Assembly (NCBI GenBank): GCA_036010965.1
Contig: DASCMO010000148.1
Coordinates: forward strand, 1 to 58,524
DNA from: GCA-2686265 sp036010965
Lineage (GTDB): Bacteria > Planctomycetota > UBA1135 > GCA-002686595
Direction of reading: 5' to 3'
Length of the DNA: 58,524 nucleotides
Below, in pieces: positions 20,394 to 28,569 of the stretch; the stretch's first letter is position 1, and every line of letters begins with the position of its first letter. The translations under genes and the position numbers were made by a program. The notes beneath the pieces were generated by a model. That model saw only the letters and a program-made list of their open reading frames with translations. It searched no databases and was not told where the DNA came from.

Positions 20394-22010
20394 TCAGAGG
20401 ATCAGGGGATCGACCACGACGAGCGTGAAACTCGACCCGCCCGAACCCCGGAAGAAGGCCTGGGCGGAGAGGTCCAGGCCGAGCAGCGCAGGGTGGTCGG
20501 GGAGCGGCAGGACGAGGTCTGCGCGCCCGCCAGGGCCCACGGAGCGGGGAAACACGCGCAGGCGGGCCTGGCGGTCGAGGGCCAGACTGCCAGTGACGCC
20601 GGGGAAGACCGTGGGCGTCGCCGCGCGCCTCCCCAGCAGGAAGAGGCACCACCCACTCCCCGGAGCGCGAGCGGCGAGTTCCAGGCTCCCCCCCGCCAGC
20701 GGGGGCGCAAGGATCGCGAGGTCTCGCTCGCCCGTGTCGTACCGGCGCACCTCGCCGGTCGAACCGACCTGGTTGGCGTGCAGGTTCTTGGCGGCCAGCG
20801 CCACGCCCGCGCCGTCGGCATCGAGACTGAGGCCCAGCACGCTGCCGGGGAGGTCCACCTCCAGCAGCGGCTGGGCCTGCCCCATGTCCACCAGGATCAG
20901 CTCCGGGCGAGCATCGCCCGCTCCCCAGCAGCCGAAGGCCACGCGTCGGCCATCAGCCGACACAACCACAGCCTGGGGCGAGTTCTGCAAGCCTGCCGAG
21001 GACCCCTGCTGGACGAACTCGTGCACTCGCTGATGGGAGACGCCATCGTAGGTCTCCAGGCGCACGCCCGTTCCCGAGACGTAATCCCACCAGCCGACAG
21101 CGTAAGTCGAACCTTCAGCGGCGACGGCGCAGCGCATCGCCAGCTCGCCGGCAAGGCCCGCGTGCTCGGCGACCTCGATGTAAGCGCCGCCGATCTCATC
21201 GAGCACCGCCAGACGGTCGAAGCGAGCGACGATGACGCGCCCGCCGTCTGCGGAGAGGGCCAGAGTCGGGGTGGGCGAAGGGAGGAGCTCGCTGTGGATC
21301 AAGTTCCCCTGGGCATCAAAGATCCGCAACACGGACCCCGCGGCCAGGGCCAGGCGCGATCCATCTGCGGAGAGGGCCAGGGCCGTCAGGGGCGGCGCCG
21401 CGTACTGAACCTCCCGCAGGGGAACGCCGTCGGCGCCGTCCAGCCAGGTCACGTGCACGCGGGCCCCGATGTCGTCCCAGGCCGCGGCGACCACCCGCTC
21501 ACCGAGAGCATCGCAGGCGAAGAGCGCCGGTCCGTTGGCGACCAGGGCCAGGTCCCGGGTCCAGATCGGCTCGAGGGGCTGGCCCTCGGCCGCGGCCAGG
21601 GCGTCACGACGGCTGATCTGGGTGCGCCGCGCCGCGGACCCCGTCACGGGATACTGGGCCAGGGCGAAGAGCTGCGAGGGGCTCGCGCCGGCACAGACCT
21701 TCAGGGTCCCGGTCACCGGCCCCAGGGTGAAGTCCTCGAAGAGGGGCTCGACCACCCCCGCGTCGGGGGAGGCCAACACCATCAAGCGCGCCTCGCCAGG
21801 AAAACCGCTGGCCCACACCAATTCGCCCCCGGCGGCGAAGGTCAGGTCCGCCGGCAACCAGGGCGCGCTCAACGGGGCCCCGTGGACCCAGCGCATGCCG
21901 GGCTGGAAGGGGTCCTGGGCGGCGCTGGGAGTGGTCGCCAGGAGACCCAGGGCTACCAGAACGGCCGGGAGACGGCGTGCACGGGAGACAGAGGGGAGAG
22001 GGCGCTTCAT
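20394..22010 (-). CDS. Secreted beta-propeller-like protein, 538 aa
   Basis: The ATG at 22010 gives a good signal peptide (MKRPLPSVSRARRLP then VLVALGLLATTPSAAQD); a longer start at 22049 would add 13 residues before it. The body holds repeated WD40/PQQ-like blades with ALSADGSRLALAAGSVLRIFDAQG, TLALSADGGRVIVARFDRLAVLDE, VVVSADGRRVAFGCW and GLSLDADGAGVALAA. The C-terminal ~90 residues form a beta-rich domain containing LLGLDLSAQAFF, a pattern common at the ends of secreted planctomycete-type proteins. No catalytic residues are evident. It points away from the gcv operon, and their leaders share the 22011-22388 gap. Function unknown. Confidence 0.7.
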   Translation of the reverse strand: MKRPLPSVSRARRLPAVLVALGLLATTPSAAQDPFQPGMRWVHGAPLSAPWLPADLTFAAGGELVWASGFPGEARLMVLASPDAGVVEPLFEDFTLGPVTGTLKVCAGASPSQLFALAQYPVTGSAARRTQISRRDALAAAEGQPLEPIWTRDLALVANGPALFACDALGERVVAAAWDDIGARVHVTWLDGADGVPLREVQYAAPPLTALALSADGSRLALAAGSVLRIFDAQGNLIHSELLPSPTPTLALSADGGRVIVARFDRLAVLDEIGGAYIEVAEHAGLAGELAMRCAVAAEGSTYAVGWWDYVSGTGVRLETYDGVSHQRVHEFVQQGSSAGLQNSPQAVVVSADGRRVAFGCWGAGDARPELILVDMGQAQPLLEVDLPGSVLGLSLDADGAGVALAAKNLHANQVGSTGEVRRYDTGERDLAILAPPLAGGSLELAARAPGSGWCLFLLGRRAATPTVFPGVTGSLALDRQARLRVFPRSVGPGGRADLVLPLPDHPALLGLDLSAQAFFRGSGGSSFTLVVVDPLIL

Positions 22011-22104
22011 GGGCTGCAGGGAGCCCACGACGGGGACGGGAGGCTCCATCGAAGCCTACACCGATACGCGCACCGCGGTCCGGGCGTGGAGGGCCCTCTC
22101 GGGC

Positions 22105-22133
22105 TTGGCCCGCAGGCGCCCTTGCTCTACATT
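22105..22133 (+). promoter_or_regulatory. Candidate promoter of the gcv operon
   Basis: TTGGCC (22105-22110), 17-base spacer, TACATT (22128-22133). A transcript would start near 22140, about a dozen bases before the riboswitch P1 stem, which is the expected geometry. Confidence 0.45.
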
Positions 22134-22151
22134 GAGGCCCACCGATCACCC

Positions 22152-22280
22152 GCAGGCCTGTGGGAGAGATCCAGGGGTTCGCTGTCGGCGCCGAGGGCCG
22201 GGGGGACCTTGCTGGACGCCGAAGGGGCAAGCCGGTCAGAGCGCCGCGCGAAACTCTCAGGCACCAGGACCCAGGCCTGT
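22152..22280 (+). promoter_or_regulatory. Glycine riboswitch, apparently a single aptamer
   Basis: The conserved glycine-aptamer blocks appear in order: GGGAGAGA (22162-22169), GCCGAAGGGGCAA (22218-22230) and AAACTCTCAGGCACCAGGAC (22251-22270). GGAGAG pairs with CTCTC, and CAGGCCTG at 22153-22160 can pair with CAGGCCTG at 22272-22279 to close P1. The usual second tandem copy is not visible on either side. It precedes the complete glycine cleavage operon, the classic target of this riboswitch. Glycine binding normally turns expression on, consistent with the terminator that follows. Confidence 0.92.
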
Positions 22281-22333
22281 TTCCTCCTGAACATCACCCT
22301 CACGGCGCCGCGGCGCCCGAGGCCCGACGAACA

Positions 22334-22375
22334 GGGGCGCGAAGGCCGCGAGGCCGATGCGCCCCCGTTTTTTTT
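22334..22375 (+). terminator. Intrinsic terminator of the glycine riboswitch
   Basis: GGGGCGC (22334-22340) pairs with GCGCCCC (22359-22365), with an inner GGCC/GGCC pair, and eight T follow at 22368-22375, only 13 bases before gcvT. An upstream GCGCCC (22313-22318) can pair instead with GGGCGC (22335-22340), giving a candidate antiterminator. This fits transcriptional control by the aptamer. Confidence 0.8.
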
Positions 22376-22388
22376 GTCTCACCCCCCC

Positions 22389-23486
22389 ATGAAGCAAACA
22401 CCCCTGCACGACAGCCACGAAGCGCTCGGCGCGCGCATGATCGAGTTCGGTGGCTGGCGCATGCCGGTGCAGTACGGTCCGATCCTCGAGGAGGTCCGGC
22501 ACGTGCGAGAGCGCGTCGGCCTGTTCGATCTGGGGCACATGGGACGCGTCGCCATCGTCGGCCCCGACGCCCTGCGCTTCATCGACCACATCGCGACCAA
22601 CCACTGCGCCCCCATCCCCGAGGGTTCGATCCGCTACGCCCTCTTCTGCCGCGAGGACGGCAATCCGATCGATGACCTCCTGGTCTATCGCGAGCCCGAG
22701 TCCGTCTACCTGGTGATCAACGCCGCCAACGCCGACGCCGACCTGGCGTGGATGCGCGAGCACACCGGCGAGCTGGACGTCGTCATCGACGACCAGACAG
22801 CGACCACCACGATGATCGCCCTCCAGGGGCCGCGTTCCGCCGAGGTGCTGGCCGCCGTCTGCGCGGACGGCGACATCGCGGGCCTGGGCTACTACAAGTT
22901 CACCTCCGCGACGGTCTGCGGGGTCGAGGGCACGCGCGTCAGCCGCACGGGCTACACGGGTGAGGTGGGCTACGAGATCTACCTCCAAAACGACGCCGCC
23001 GGGGGGGTTTGGGAGGGGCTCCTGGCCGCCAACGCAGAAGTCCGCCCGATCGGCCTCGCGGCTCGGGACACCCTGCGACTGGAAGCGGGGATGGCCCTCT
23101 ACGGCCACGAGATCGACGCGGCGCACAACCCGGTCGAGGCCGACCTCTCCTTCGCGATCTCCTTCAGCGAGGAGAAAGGCGACTGGATCGGCCGCGACGC
23201 CCTGCAGACGGTCGCGCGCGCGCCGCGCCGCAAGCTCGTCGGTCTGACCACCGGCGGCAAGCGCGTCCCCCGCCAGGGATACGGCCTCTACCGCGGCGAC
23301 GAGCCTGTCGGCGAGATCTGCTCGGGCGCCGTCTCACCCACCCTCGACACGAACATCGCAACGGCGTATGTGCCGCCCGAGCTGGCCGAGCCCGGCACGG
23401 AACTGGAGATGGACATCCGCGGCCGACGACAGCCGGTCACCCTCTGCGCGCTGCCCTTCTACTCCCGAACGCGACCGAAGAACTGA
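22389..23486 (+). CDS. gcvT: Glycine cleavage system T protein (aminomethyltransferase)
   Basis: 365 aa; moves the methylene group from the aminomethyl-lipoyl arm of GcvH to tetrahydrofolate and releases ammonia. MKQTPLHDSHEALGARMIEFGGWRMPV is the standard N-terminus, so the ATG at 22389 is used although the frame is open for 2 kb upstream. DLGHMGR, GNPIDDLLVYR, SRTGYTGEVGYEIY and GLAARDTLRLEAGMALYG are family marks. No Shine-Dalgarno is visible: a C-run directly precedes ATG. First gene of the riboswitch-controlled operon. Confidence 0.96.
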   Translation: MKQTPLHDSHEALGARMIEFGGWRMPVQYGPILEEVRHVRERVGLFDLGHMGRVAIVGPDALRFIDHIATNHCAPIPEGSIRYALFCREDGNPIDDLLVYREPESVYLVINAANADADLAWMREHTGELDVVIDDQTATTTMIALQGPRSAEVLAAVCADGDIAGLGYYKFTSATVCGVEGTRVSRTGYTGEVGYEIYLQNDAAGGVWEGLLAANAEVRPIGLAARDTLRLEAGMALYGHEIDAAHNPVEADLSFAISFSEEKGDWIGRDALQTVARAPRRKLVGLTTGGKRVPRQGYGLYRGDEPVGEICSGAVSPTLDTNIATAYVPPELAEPGTELEMDIRGRRQPVTLCALPFYSRTRPKN

Positions 23487-23526
23487 ACCACCCGCCCACA
23501 TCCACCCCCAATCCGACGAACACATC

Positions 23527-23922
23527 ATGCGCCCCGACGATCGCAAATACCTCGAAACACACGAATGGGCCAAGATCAACGGCGACATCGCCCTGATCGG
23601 CATCACCGACTTCGCCATCAACGAACTCTGCAGCGGGAACGAGGGAGACCTCGTGTATTGCGACCTGCCGGAGACCGGGCGCACCCTGGAAGTCGGAGAG
23701 ACCTTCGGAGAAATCGAATCCGTCAAGGCCGTCGCCGACCTCAATTCGCCGGTCGAGGGCGAGGTGATCGAGGTCAACGAGGCCATCGAGGACCACCTGG
23801 AGATCCTCTCCAGTGACCCCTGGGAGCAGGGCTGGATGGTCAAGGTCAAGCTCTCGAAGAAGACCATGGACCACCTGATCGACGCCGAAGCCTACGAGGC
23901 GCTGCTCGCCAGCCAGAGCTGA
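23527..23922 (+). CDS. gcvH: Glycine cleavage system H protein
   Basis: 131 aa lipoyl carrier shuttling the aminomethyl group between P, T and L proteins. HEWAKINGDIALIGITDFA and GEIESVKAVADLNSPVEGEV are diagnostic, and Lys67 in ESVKA is the lipoylated residue. Starts at ATG 23527; the 40-base gap after gcvT has no clear ribosome site. It is the expected substrate of the octanoyltransferase encoded at the end of the operon. Confidence 0.97.
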   Translation: MRPDDRKYLETHEWAKINGDIALIGITDFAINELCSGNEGDLVYCDLPETGRTLEVGETFGEIESVKAVADLNSPVEGEVIEVNEAIEDHLEILSSDPWEQGWMVKVKLSKKTMDHLIDAEAYEALLASQS

Positions 23923-23947
23923 TCCGCGAACGGAGCACCGCAAAACC

Positions 23948-25303
23948 ATGCCCTTCATCCCCAACACCGACGCGGACCGCACTGAACTCCTCGAAGCGAT
24001 CGGAGTGAAGTCCATCGGAGAGCTGTTCGAGAACATCCCCGCCGAGCTGCGGCTGACCGACGAGCTGCCCGTTCCGCCCGGTGTCTCCGAGGACGAGCTG
24101 ATGAGGGAGGTCGGCGAGCTCGCTTCCTGGAACAGCACCCCCGACAAGGGCAGCTTCCTGGGCGGCGGGATGTACCGCCACTACATCCCCGCGGTCGTCG
24201 GCGCCCTGCAGTCGCGCCAGGAGTTCGTCACGGCCTACACGCCCTACCAGCCCGAGGCGAGCCAGGGGACCCTCACGGCGTTCTTCGAGTTCCAGACCAT
24301 GGTCGCCGAGCTGCTCGGTATGGAGATCGCCAACGCCAGCATGTACGAGGGCTGCTCGGCCGTGACCGAGGCGGTCTTCATGGCGATGAGCCTCAACGCC
24401 AAGCGCGGCAAGATCGTCGTCTCGGCCGGCCTGCACCCGCACACCCTGCGCACCCTCGCCACGACCCAGCGCTGGACTCGGCTCGAGATCGTCCAGGCCC
24501 CCCTGGGATCGAACGGACGCACCGACCTCGCGGGCCTGCTGGACGAGGACACCTGCGCCGTCGTGATCCAGAGTCCGAACTTCGCCGGTGTGATCGAGGA
24601 CCTGCCCACGGTGGCCGGCGCGGCCGCCGACGCGGGCGCCCTGTCCATCTGCAGCGCCTATCCGATCGCCTGCGGGCTCCTCCAGAGCCCCGGCGAGGCC
24701 GGGTTCGACGTGGCCGTGGGCGACGGCCAGTCCCTGGGCGTGCCCGTCCAGTTCGGCGGTCCCTCCTTCGGCTTGTTCGCGACGCGCCAGAAATTCGTGC
24801 GCAAGATGCCCGGGCGCATCGTCGGACAGACCGTCGACCACAAAGGCCGACGGGGGTTCACCCTGACCTTCCAGACACGCGAACAGCACATCCGACGCGC
24901 GAAGGCCACAAGCAACATCTGCACGAACAACGCGCTGATGGCCCTGCGCGGAGCAATCTACCTGGCCGCCGCCGGCCCCGAAGGGCTGCGCGAGGTGGCA
25001 GAGCACTCCCTCGCCAAGGCCCAGTACGCCGCCACGGAGATCGCGAAGATCCCGGGCTTCGAGCTGTGCTTCCCCGACGCCCCCTTCTTCAACGAGTTTG
25101 CCGTGCGCTGCCCAGTCAGCGCGCAGGAAGTCAACCGGGCCATCGACGCCTGCGGGATGCTGGGTGGCGTCGATCTCGCGGCCTTCTGCCCCGAACTAGG
25201 TGAGAACACACTGCTGTTGGCCTTCACCGAGCTGACCGAGAGAGCTCAGATCGACCGTCTGTTGCGCACCCTGTCCAGCCTCTCCCAGACCGTCGCCGTC
25301 TGA
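23948..25303 (+). CDS. gcvPA: Glycine dehydrogenase (decarboxylating) subunit 1
   Basis: 451 aa N-terminal half of a split P protein, the PLP enzyme that decarboxylates glycine and loads the lipoyl arm of GcvH. MPFIPNTDADRTELLEAIG, FLGGGMYRHYIPAVV, YTPYQPEASQGTLTAFFEFQT and NASMYEGCSAVTEA match subunit 1. It lacks the PLP lysine, which sits in subunit 2. GGAG lies 12 bases before the ATG. The gap to gcvPB is four bases. Confidence 0.96.
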   Translation: MPFIPNTDADRTELLEAIGVKSIGELFENIPAELRLTDELPVPPGVSEDELMREVGELASWNSTPDKGSFLGGGMYRHYIPAVVGALQSRQEFVTAYTPYQPEASQGTLTAFFEFQTMVAELLGMEIANASMYEGCSAVTEAVFMAMSLNAKRGKIVVSAGLHPHTLRTLATTQRWTRLEIVQAPLGSNGRTDLAGLLDEDTCAVVIQSPNFAGVIEDLPTVAGAAADAGALSICSAYPIACGLLQSPGEAGFDVAVGDGQSLGVPVQFGGPSFGLFATRQKFVRKMPGRIVGQTVDHKGRRGFTLTFQTREQHIRRAKATSNICTNNALMALRGAIYLAAAGPEGLREVAEHSLAKAQYAATEIAKIPGFELCFPDAPFFNEFAVRCPVSAQEVNRAIDACGMLGGVDLAAFCPELGENTLLLAFTELTERAQIDRLLRTLSSLSQTVAV

Positions 25304-25307
25304 TCCC

Positions 25308-26750
25308 ATGAACAAGGACCTGCTGCTCTACGAGAAGTCACGCGCCGGACGCCGCACCCTGCGCCTGGGCACCCTCGACGTCCCGCCGCCCGACACGGCC
25401 GGCCTCACCCTGCGCGAGAGCCCTCCCGATCTGCCGCAGATCCCGGAGCTGGAGCTCGTCCGCCACTACGTGCGCCTGTCGAAGCAGAACATCTCGATCG
25501 CCGACAGCTTCTACCCGCTGGGTTCGTGCACGATGAAGTACAACCCCCTGGCGAACGAGGTCGCGGCGGCCATCGCGGGCTTCAGTGGCGCGCACCCGCT
25601 GCTGGACGCCGGGCGCTGCCAGGGAGCGCTGGCGGTCATGAAGCGCGTCGAGGAGTTCCTGGCGGCCGTCACGGGCCTGCCGTGCGTGACACTCCACCCC
25701 GCCGCAGGCGCCCAGGGGGAGCTGTCGGCCCTGCTGGTCGCCAACGCGCACTTCGCAGCGCGGGGCGACAGTGCACGCACCAAGGTCCTCATCCCCGACT
25801 CCGCCCACGGGACGAACCCGGCCTCCGCGGCGGTCGCGGGCCTGGAGCCGGTGACCGTTCTCTCCGGCGAGGACGGACTGATCGATGTAGACGATCTCGA
25901 GCAGAAGCTCGGAGCGGACACGGCGGTGTTCATGGTCACCAACCCGAACACCCTGGGCCTGTTCGAGCCGCGCATCGCAGAGATATGCGCGAAGGTGCAC
26001 GCGGCCGGTGGCCTGGTCTACATGGACGGCGCCAACCTCAACGCCCTGATGGGCATCGCACGCCCTGCTGACTTTGGCGTGGACATGATGCACACCAACC
26101 TCCACAAGACCTTCTCCACGCCCCACGGAGGAGGCGGACCTGGGGCGGGACCGATCTGTGTCAGCGAGGAGTTGGGAGCCTACCTGCCCGTCCCGCGAGT
26201 CGTTGAGGACGAGCGCGGTTTCCGGCTCGAGACCGACGCGCCCGGCTCGATCGGCATGCTGCGCGGCTGGTCCTGCAACTTCGGCGTGATCCTGCGCGCC
26301 TACTGCTACATGCGCCGCCTGGGCAAGGAGGGTGTGCGGCGCGTGGCCGAGAATGCCGTGATCAACGCCAACTACCTGAGGATCCGTCTGCGGGACGCCT
26401 ACCATGTGCCCTTCGATGGGCTCTGCATGCACGAGTTCGTGGCGACGACCCGGCACCAGCGCGCGGGCGGCGTCCATGCCATCGATGTGGCCAAGCGCCT
26501 GATCGATCTCGGGCACCACCCGATGACGATCTACTTTCCGCTCGTGGTCAACGAGGCGATGATGATCGAGCCCACCGAGACCGAGACGAAGGAGACGCTC
26601 GACGCCTTCGTCGAGGACATGTTGCTCATCGCGCGCGAGGCGGAGGAATGCCCCGAGAAACTCCACGACGCCCCGCTCTCGACTCCGGTCGGGCGCCTGG
26701 ACGAGGGGCGCGCGGTCAAGCAACCGATCCTGCGCTACCAGCGTGGCTGA
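25308..26750 (+). CDS. gcvPB: Glycine dehydrogenase (decarboxylating) subunit 2
   Basis: 480 aa, carrying the PLP lysine at about residue 267 in HTNLHKTFSTPHGGGGPGAG. SFYPLGSCTMKYNP near 67 and PDSAHGTNPASA near 163 are also family-typical. Works as a heterodimer pair with the preceding subunit. Its end overlaps the next gene's GTG start by eight bases. Confidence 0.97.
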   Translation: MNKDLLLYEKSRAGRRTLRLGTLDVPPPDTAGLTLRESPPDLPQIPELELVRHYVRLSKQNISIADSFYPLGSCTMKYNPLANEVAAAIAGFSGAHPLLDAGRCQGALAVMKRVEEFLAAVTGLPCVTLHPAAGAQGELSALLVANAHFAARGDSARTKVLIPDSAHGTNPASAAVAGLEPVTVLSGEDGLIDVDDLEQKLGADTAVFMVTNPNTLGLFEPRIAEICAKVHAAGGLVYMDGANLNALMGIARPADFGVDMMHTNLHKTFSTPHGGGGPGAGPICVSEELGAYLPVPRVVEDERGFRLETDAPGSIGMLRGWSCNFGVILRAYCYMRRLGKEGVRRVAENAVINANYLRIRLRDAYHVPFDGLCMHEFVATTRHQRAGGVHAIDVAKRLIDLGHHPMTIYFPLVVNEAMMIEPTETETKETLDAFVEDMLLIAREAEECPEKLHDAPLSTPVGRLDEGRAVKQPILRYQRG

Positions 26751-27501
26751 TCCCGCCGACCAGAGCGGGAGCAAGGACACCTGGCGGCGCATCACGACCT
26801 GGGGAGCGCCGCCCGGGTTCAACATGGGGCTGGACGAGGCGCTGCTCGAGAGCGAGGAGAGCCCGCCGACCTTGCGCCTCTACACCTGGAGCCCGGAGAC
26901 CCTGAGCCTGGGCTACTTCCAGCGCTACGCGGACGTGCCGGGAACCGAGCGGGCACTGGCCGTGGTGCGGCGCATCACCGGAGGCGGCGCGATCCATCAC
27001 GCCCATGAGCTGACCTTCTCCCTGACTGCCGCCCTGGCCCACCCCCTCTACCGCGGACCGATCGCCGACTCCTACCGCCGCGTCCACGGCGCGATCGTGC
27101 GCGCCCTTAGCACCCTGGGCGTCGAGGCCGGCCTCCGAGGCGAGGCCGAACTGGCCTCTGACCGCGAGGGCACGGGAATGTGCTTCCACGCCTCGACCAC
27201 CCTGGATCTGGTCTGGAACGAGCGCAAGGGCGTCGGCTCGGCCCAGCGCCGCAGGAAAGGCCGAGTGCTGCACCACGGATCGATCAAGCTGGACACTACG
27301 ACCCTCGAGGGCGACATCGCCACCGTGCGTGAGCGGGCGCCCCAGGCCGAGGTGCAAGAGATGGCTGACGCGCTCGAGACCGCCTTGAGCGAGACCGTGG
27401 GGATGAGCTTCGAGGCCGGTGTCCCGACCCCCGCCGAGCGCGTACGCGCGCACGAGCTGGGCACGCGCTTCCTCGACCCCGCGTTCCTGCGCCGCCGGTG
27501 A
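26743..27501 (+). CDS. lipM: LipM-type octanoyltransferase (lipoate-protein ligase fold)
   Basis: 252 aa, GTG start overlapping gcvPB. The lipoate-ligase fold shows RRITGGGAIHH near 77 and GSAQRRRKGRVLHHGSI near 165. A cysteine (about 147) in GTGMCFHAS sits where LipM/LipL-type amidotransferases carry their acyl-enzyme nucleophile, and Lys162 (RKGVGSAQ) is the conserved lysine. These favour a cofactor-independent octanoyl transfer onto GcvH rather than ATP-dependent LplA salvage. Its position as last gene of the riboswitch operon fits making GcvH lipoylation track glycine. The symbol is by homology pattern; LplA remains the alternative. Confidence 0.75.
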   Translation: MADPADQSGSKDTWRRITTWGAPPGFNMGLDEALLESEESPPTLRLYTWSPETLSLGYFQRYADVPGTERALAVVRRITGGGAIHHAHELTFSLTAALAHPLYRGPIADSYRRVHGAIVRALSTLGVEAGLRGEAELASDREGTGMCFHASTTLDLVWNERKGVGSAQRRRKGRVLHHGSIKLDTTTLEGDIATVRERAPQAEVQEMADALETALSETVGMSFEAGVPTPAERVRAHELGTRFLDPAFLRRR

Positions 27502-27504
27502 ACC

Positions 27505-28503
27505 TCAGGCACCGCCGGCCGACGCGGCGCGCAGGTGCTCGAGCAGGTCCTCGAAATCATCGGGGAGCGGCGAGGTGAACGACCGGGGACTGCCGTCCTG
27601 CGGGTGGCGAAAACCCAGTTCGGCCGCATGCAGCATCTGGCGCGCTGGCGCGGTCGCCTCGGGCGGGAGCGGTTTAGGCGGCGCGCCGCCGGCGCGATAG
27701 ACGCGATCGCCCAGGACCGGGTGCCCGATCGAGGAGAGGTGAACGCGGATCTGGTGGGTGCGACCGGTGTGCGGTTGACACGAGAGCAGAGCGAAGCCGG
27801 CCAGGAGCTCGCGAGCCTCGTAGTAGGTCGAAGCCTCGCGTCCGTCGGAGCAGGTGGCCATGCGGTCGGGGTGCCGCTTCGATCGCCCGATGGGCTGGTC
27901 GATCCACTCCGTCGTGAAACGCGGCTCGCCGTGAACCAGTGCGAAGTAGGTCTTGGACACCTCTCGCTCGCGGAACTGGCGCATGAGATCGTCCTGCGCC
28001 TCACTCGTGCGCGCCAGCACGAGGAGCCCACTCGTCTGACGGTCCAGCCGGTGAACGATGCCGGGGCGCCCCTCGCCCTGGCCGTCGGGCAGCGGCCCGA
28101 GGAGGGCCACCGCTAACTCGGACACGGAGGGTTCCACGCCCGCGCCCGCGCGGTGGGAGAGCAGACCCGCGGGCTTGTCGACCACGGCGATGTGCTCGTC
28201 GCTGAACAGGATCGGCAGGCCCGCCGCGGCCTCCTCGCGGGTGATGACCGGCGGGGCGAGAGGAGGCAGGAGCTCGACCCGCTCCCCGGCCTGTACGGGC
28301 CGCGAAGGTCGCGTCTGCGGCTGCCCCTCCACCGTTACCCGGCCCTGCTCGACCCAGCGCCTCGACGCCGAGCGCGAGGGGCCGTCGAGCAGCCGGGCCA
28401 GGACCCGGTCCAACCGCTCGCCGTCGAGTTCGCGGGGGATCAGGAAGCTCACCCTCTCTCGGGCAGAATCCACGCGCCCAGGGTAGCCGCCCCCCTCGCC
28501 CAT
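27505..28503 (-). CDS. RluA-family 23S rRNA pseudouridine synthase
   Basis: 332 aa. N-terminal S4 RNA-binding domain (DGERLDRVLARLLDGPSRS...VEQGRVTVEG, about 27-60), then a RluA-type catalytic domain with HIAVVDKPAGLLSH and the active-site Asp154 in HRLDRQTSG, followed by HTGRTHQIRVHL and GHPVLGDRVY. This domain order is that of RluD/RluC-like enzymes modifying 23S rRNA; the exact uridine cannot be told from sequence. The ATG at 28503 lacks a good ribosome site, so the start is moderate. Three bases separate its stop from the convergent lipM stop. Confidence 0.93.
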   Translation of the reverse strand: MGEGGGYPGRVDSARERVSFLIPRELDGERLDRVLARLLDGPSRSASRRWVEQGRVTVEGQPQTRPSRPVQAGERVELLPPLAPPVITREEAAAGLPILFSDEHIAVVDKPAGLLSHRAGAGVEPSVSELAVALLGPLPDGQGEGRPGIVHRLDRQTSGLLVLARTSEAQDDLMRQFREREVSKTYFALVHGEPRFTTEWIDQPIGRSKRHPDRMATCSDGREASTYYEARELLAGFALLSCQPHTGRTHQIRVHLSSIGHPVLGDRVYRAGGAPPKPLPPEATAPARQMLHAAELGFRHPQDGSPRSFTSPLPDDFEDLLEHLRAASAGGA

Positions 28504-28569
28504 TGACGAGTTGAAAGCGTTCTCTTGGCCAGCGCCGATGTTCTTCCTTCGGCCTTGCGCGTTTGCTAC

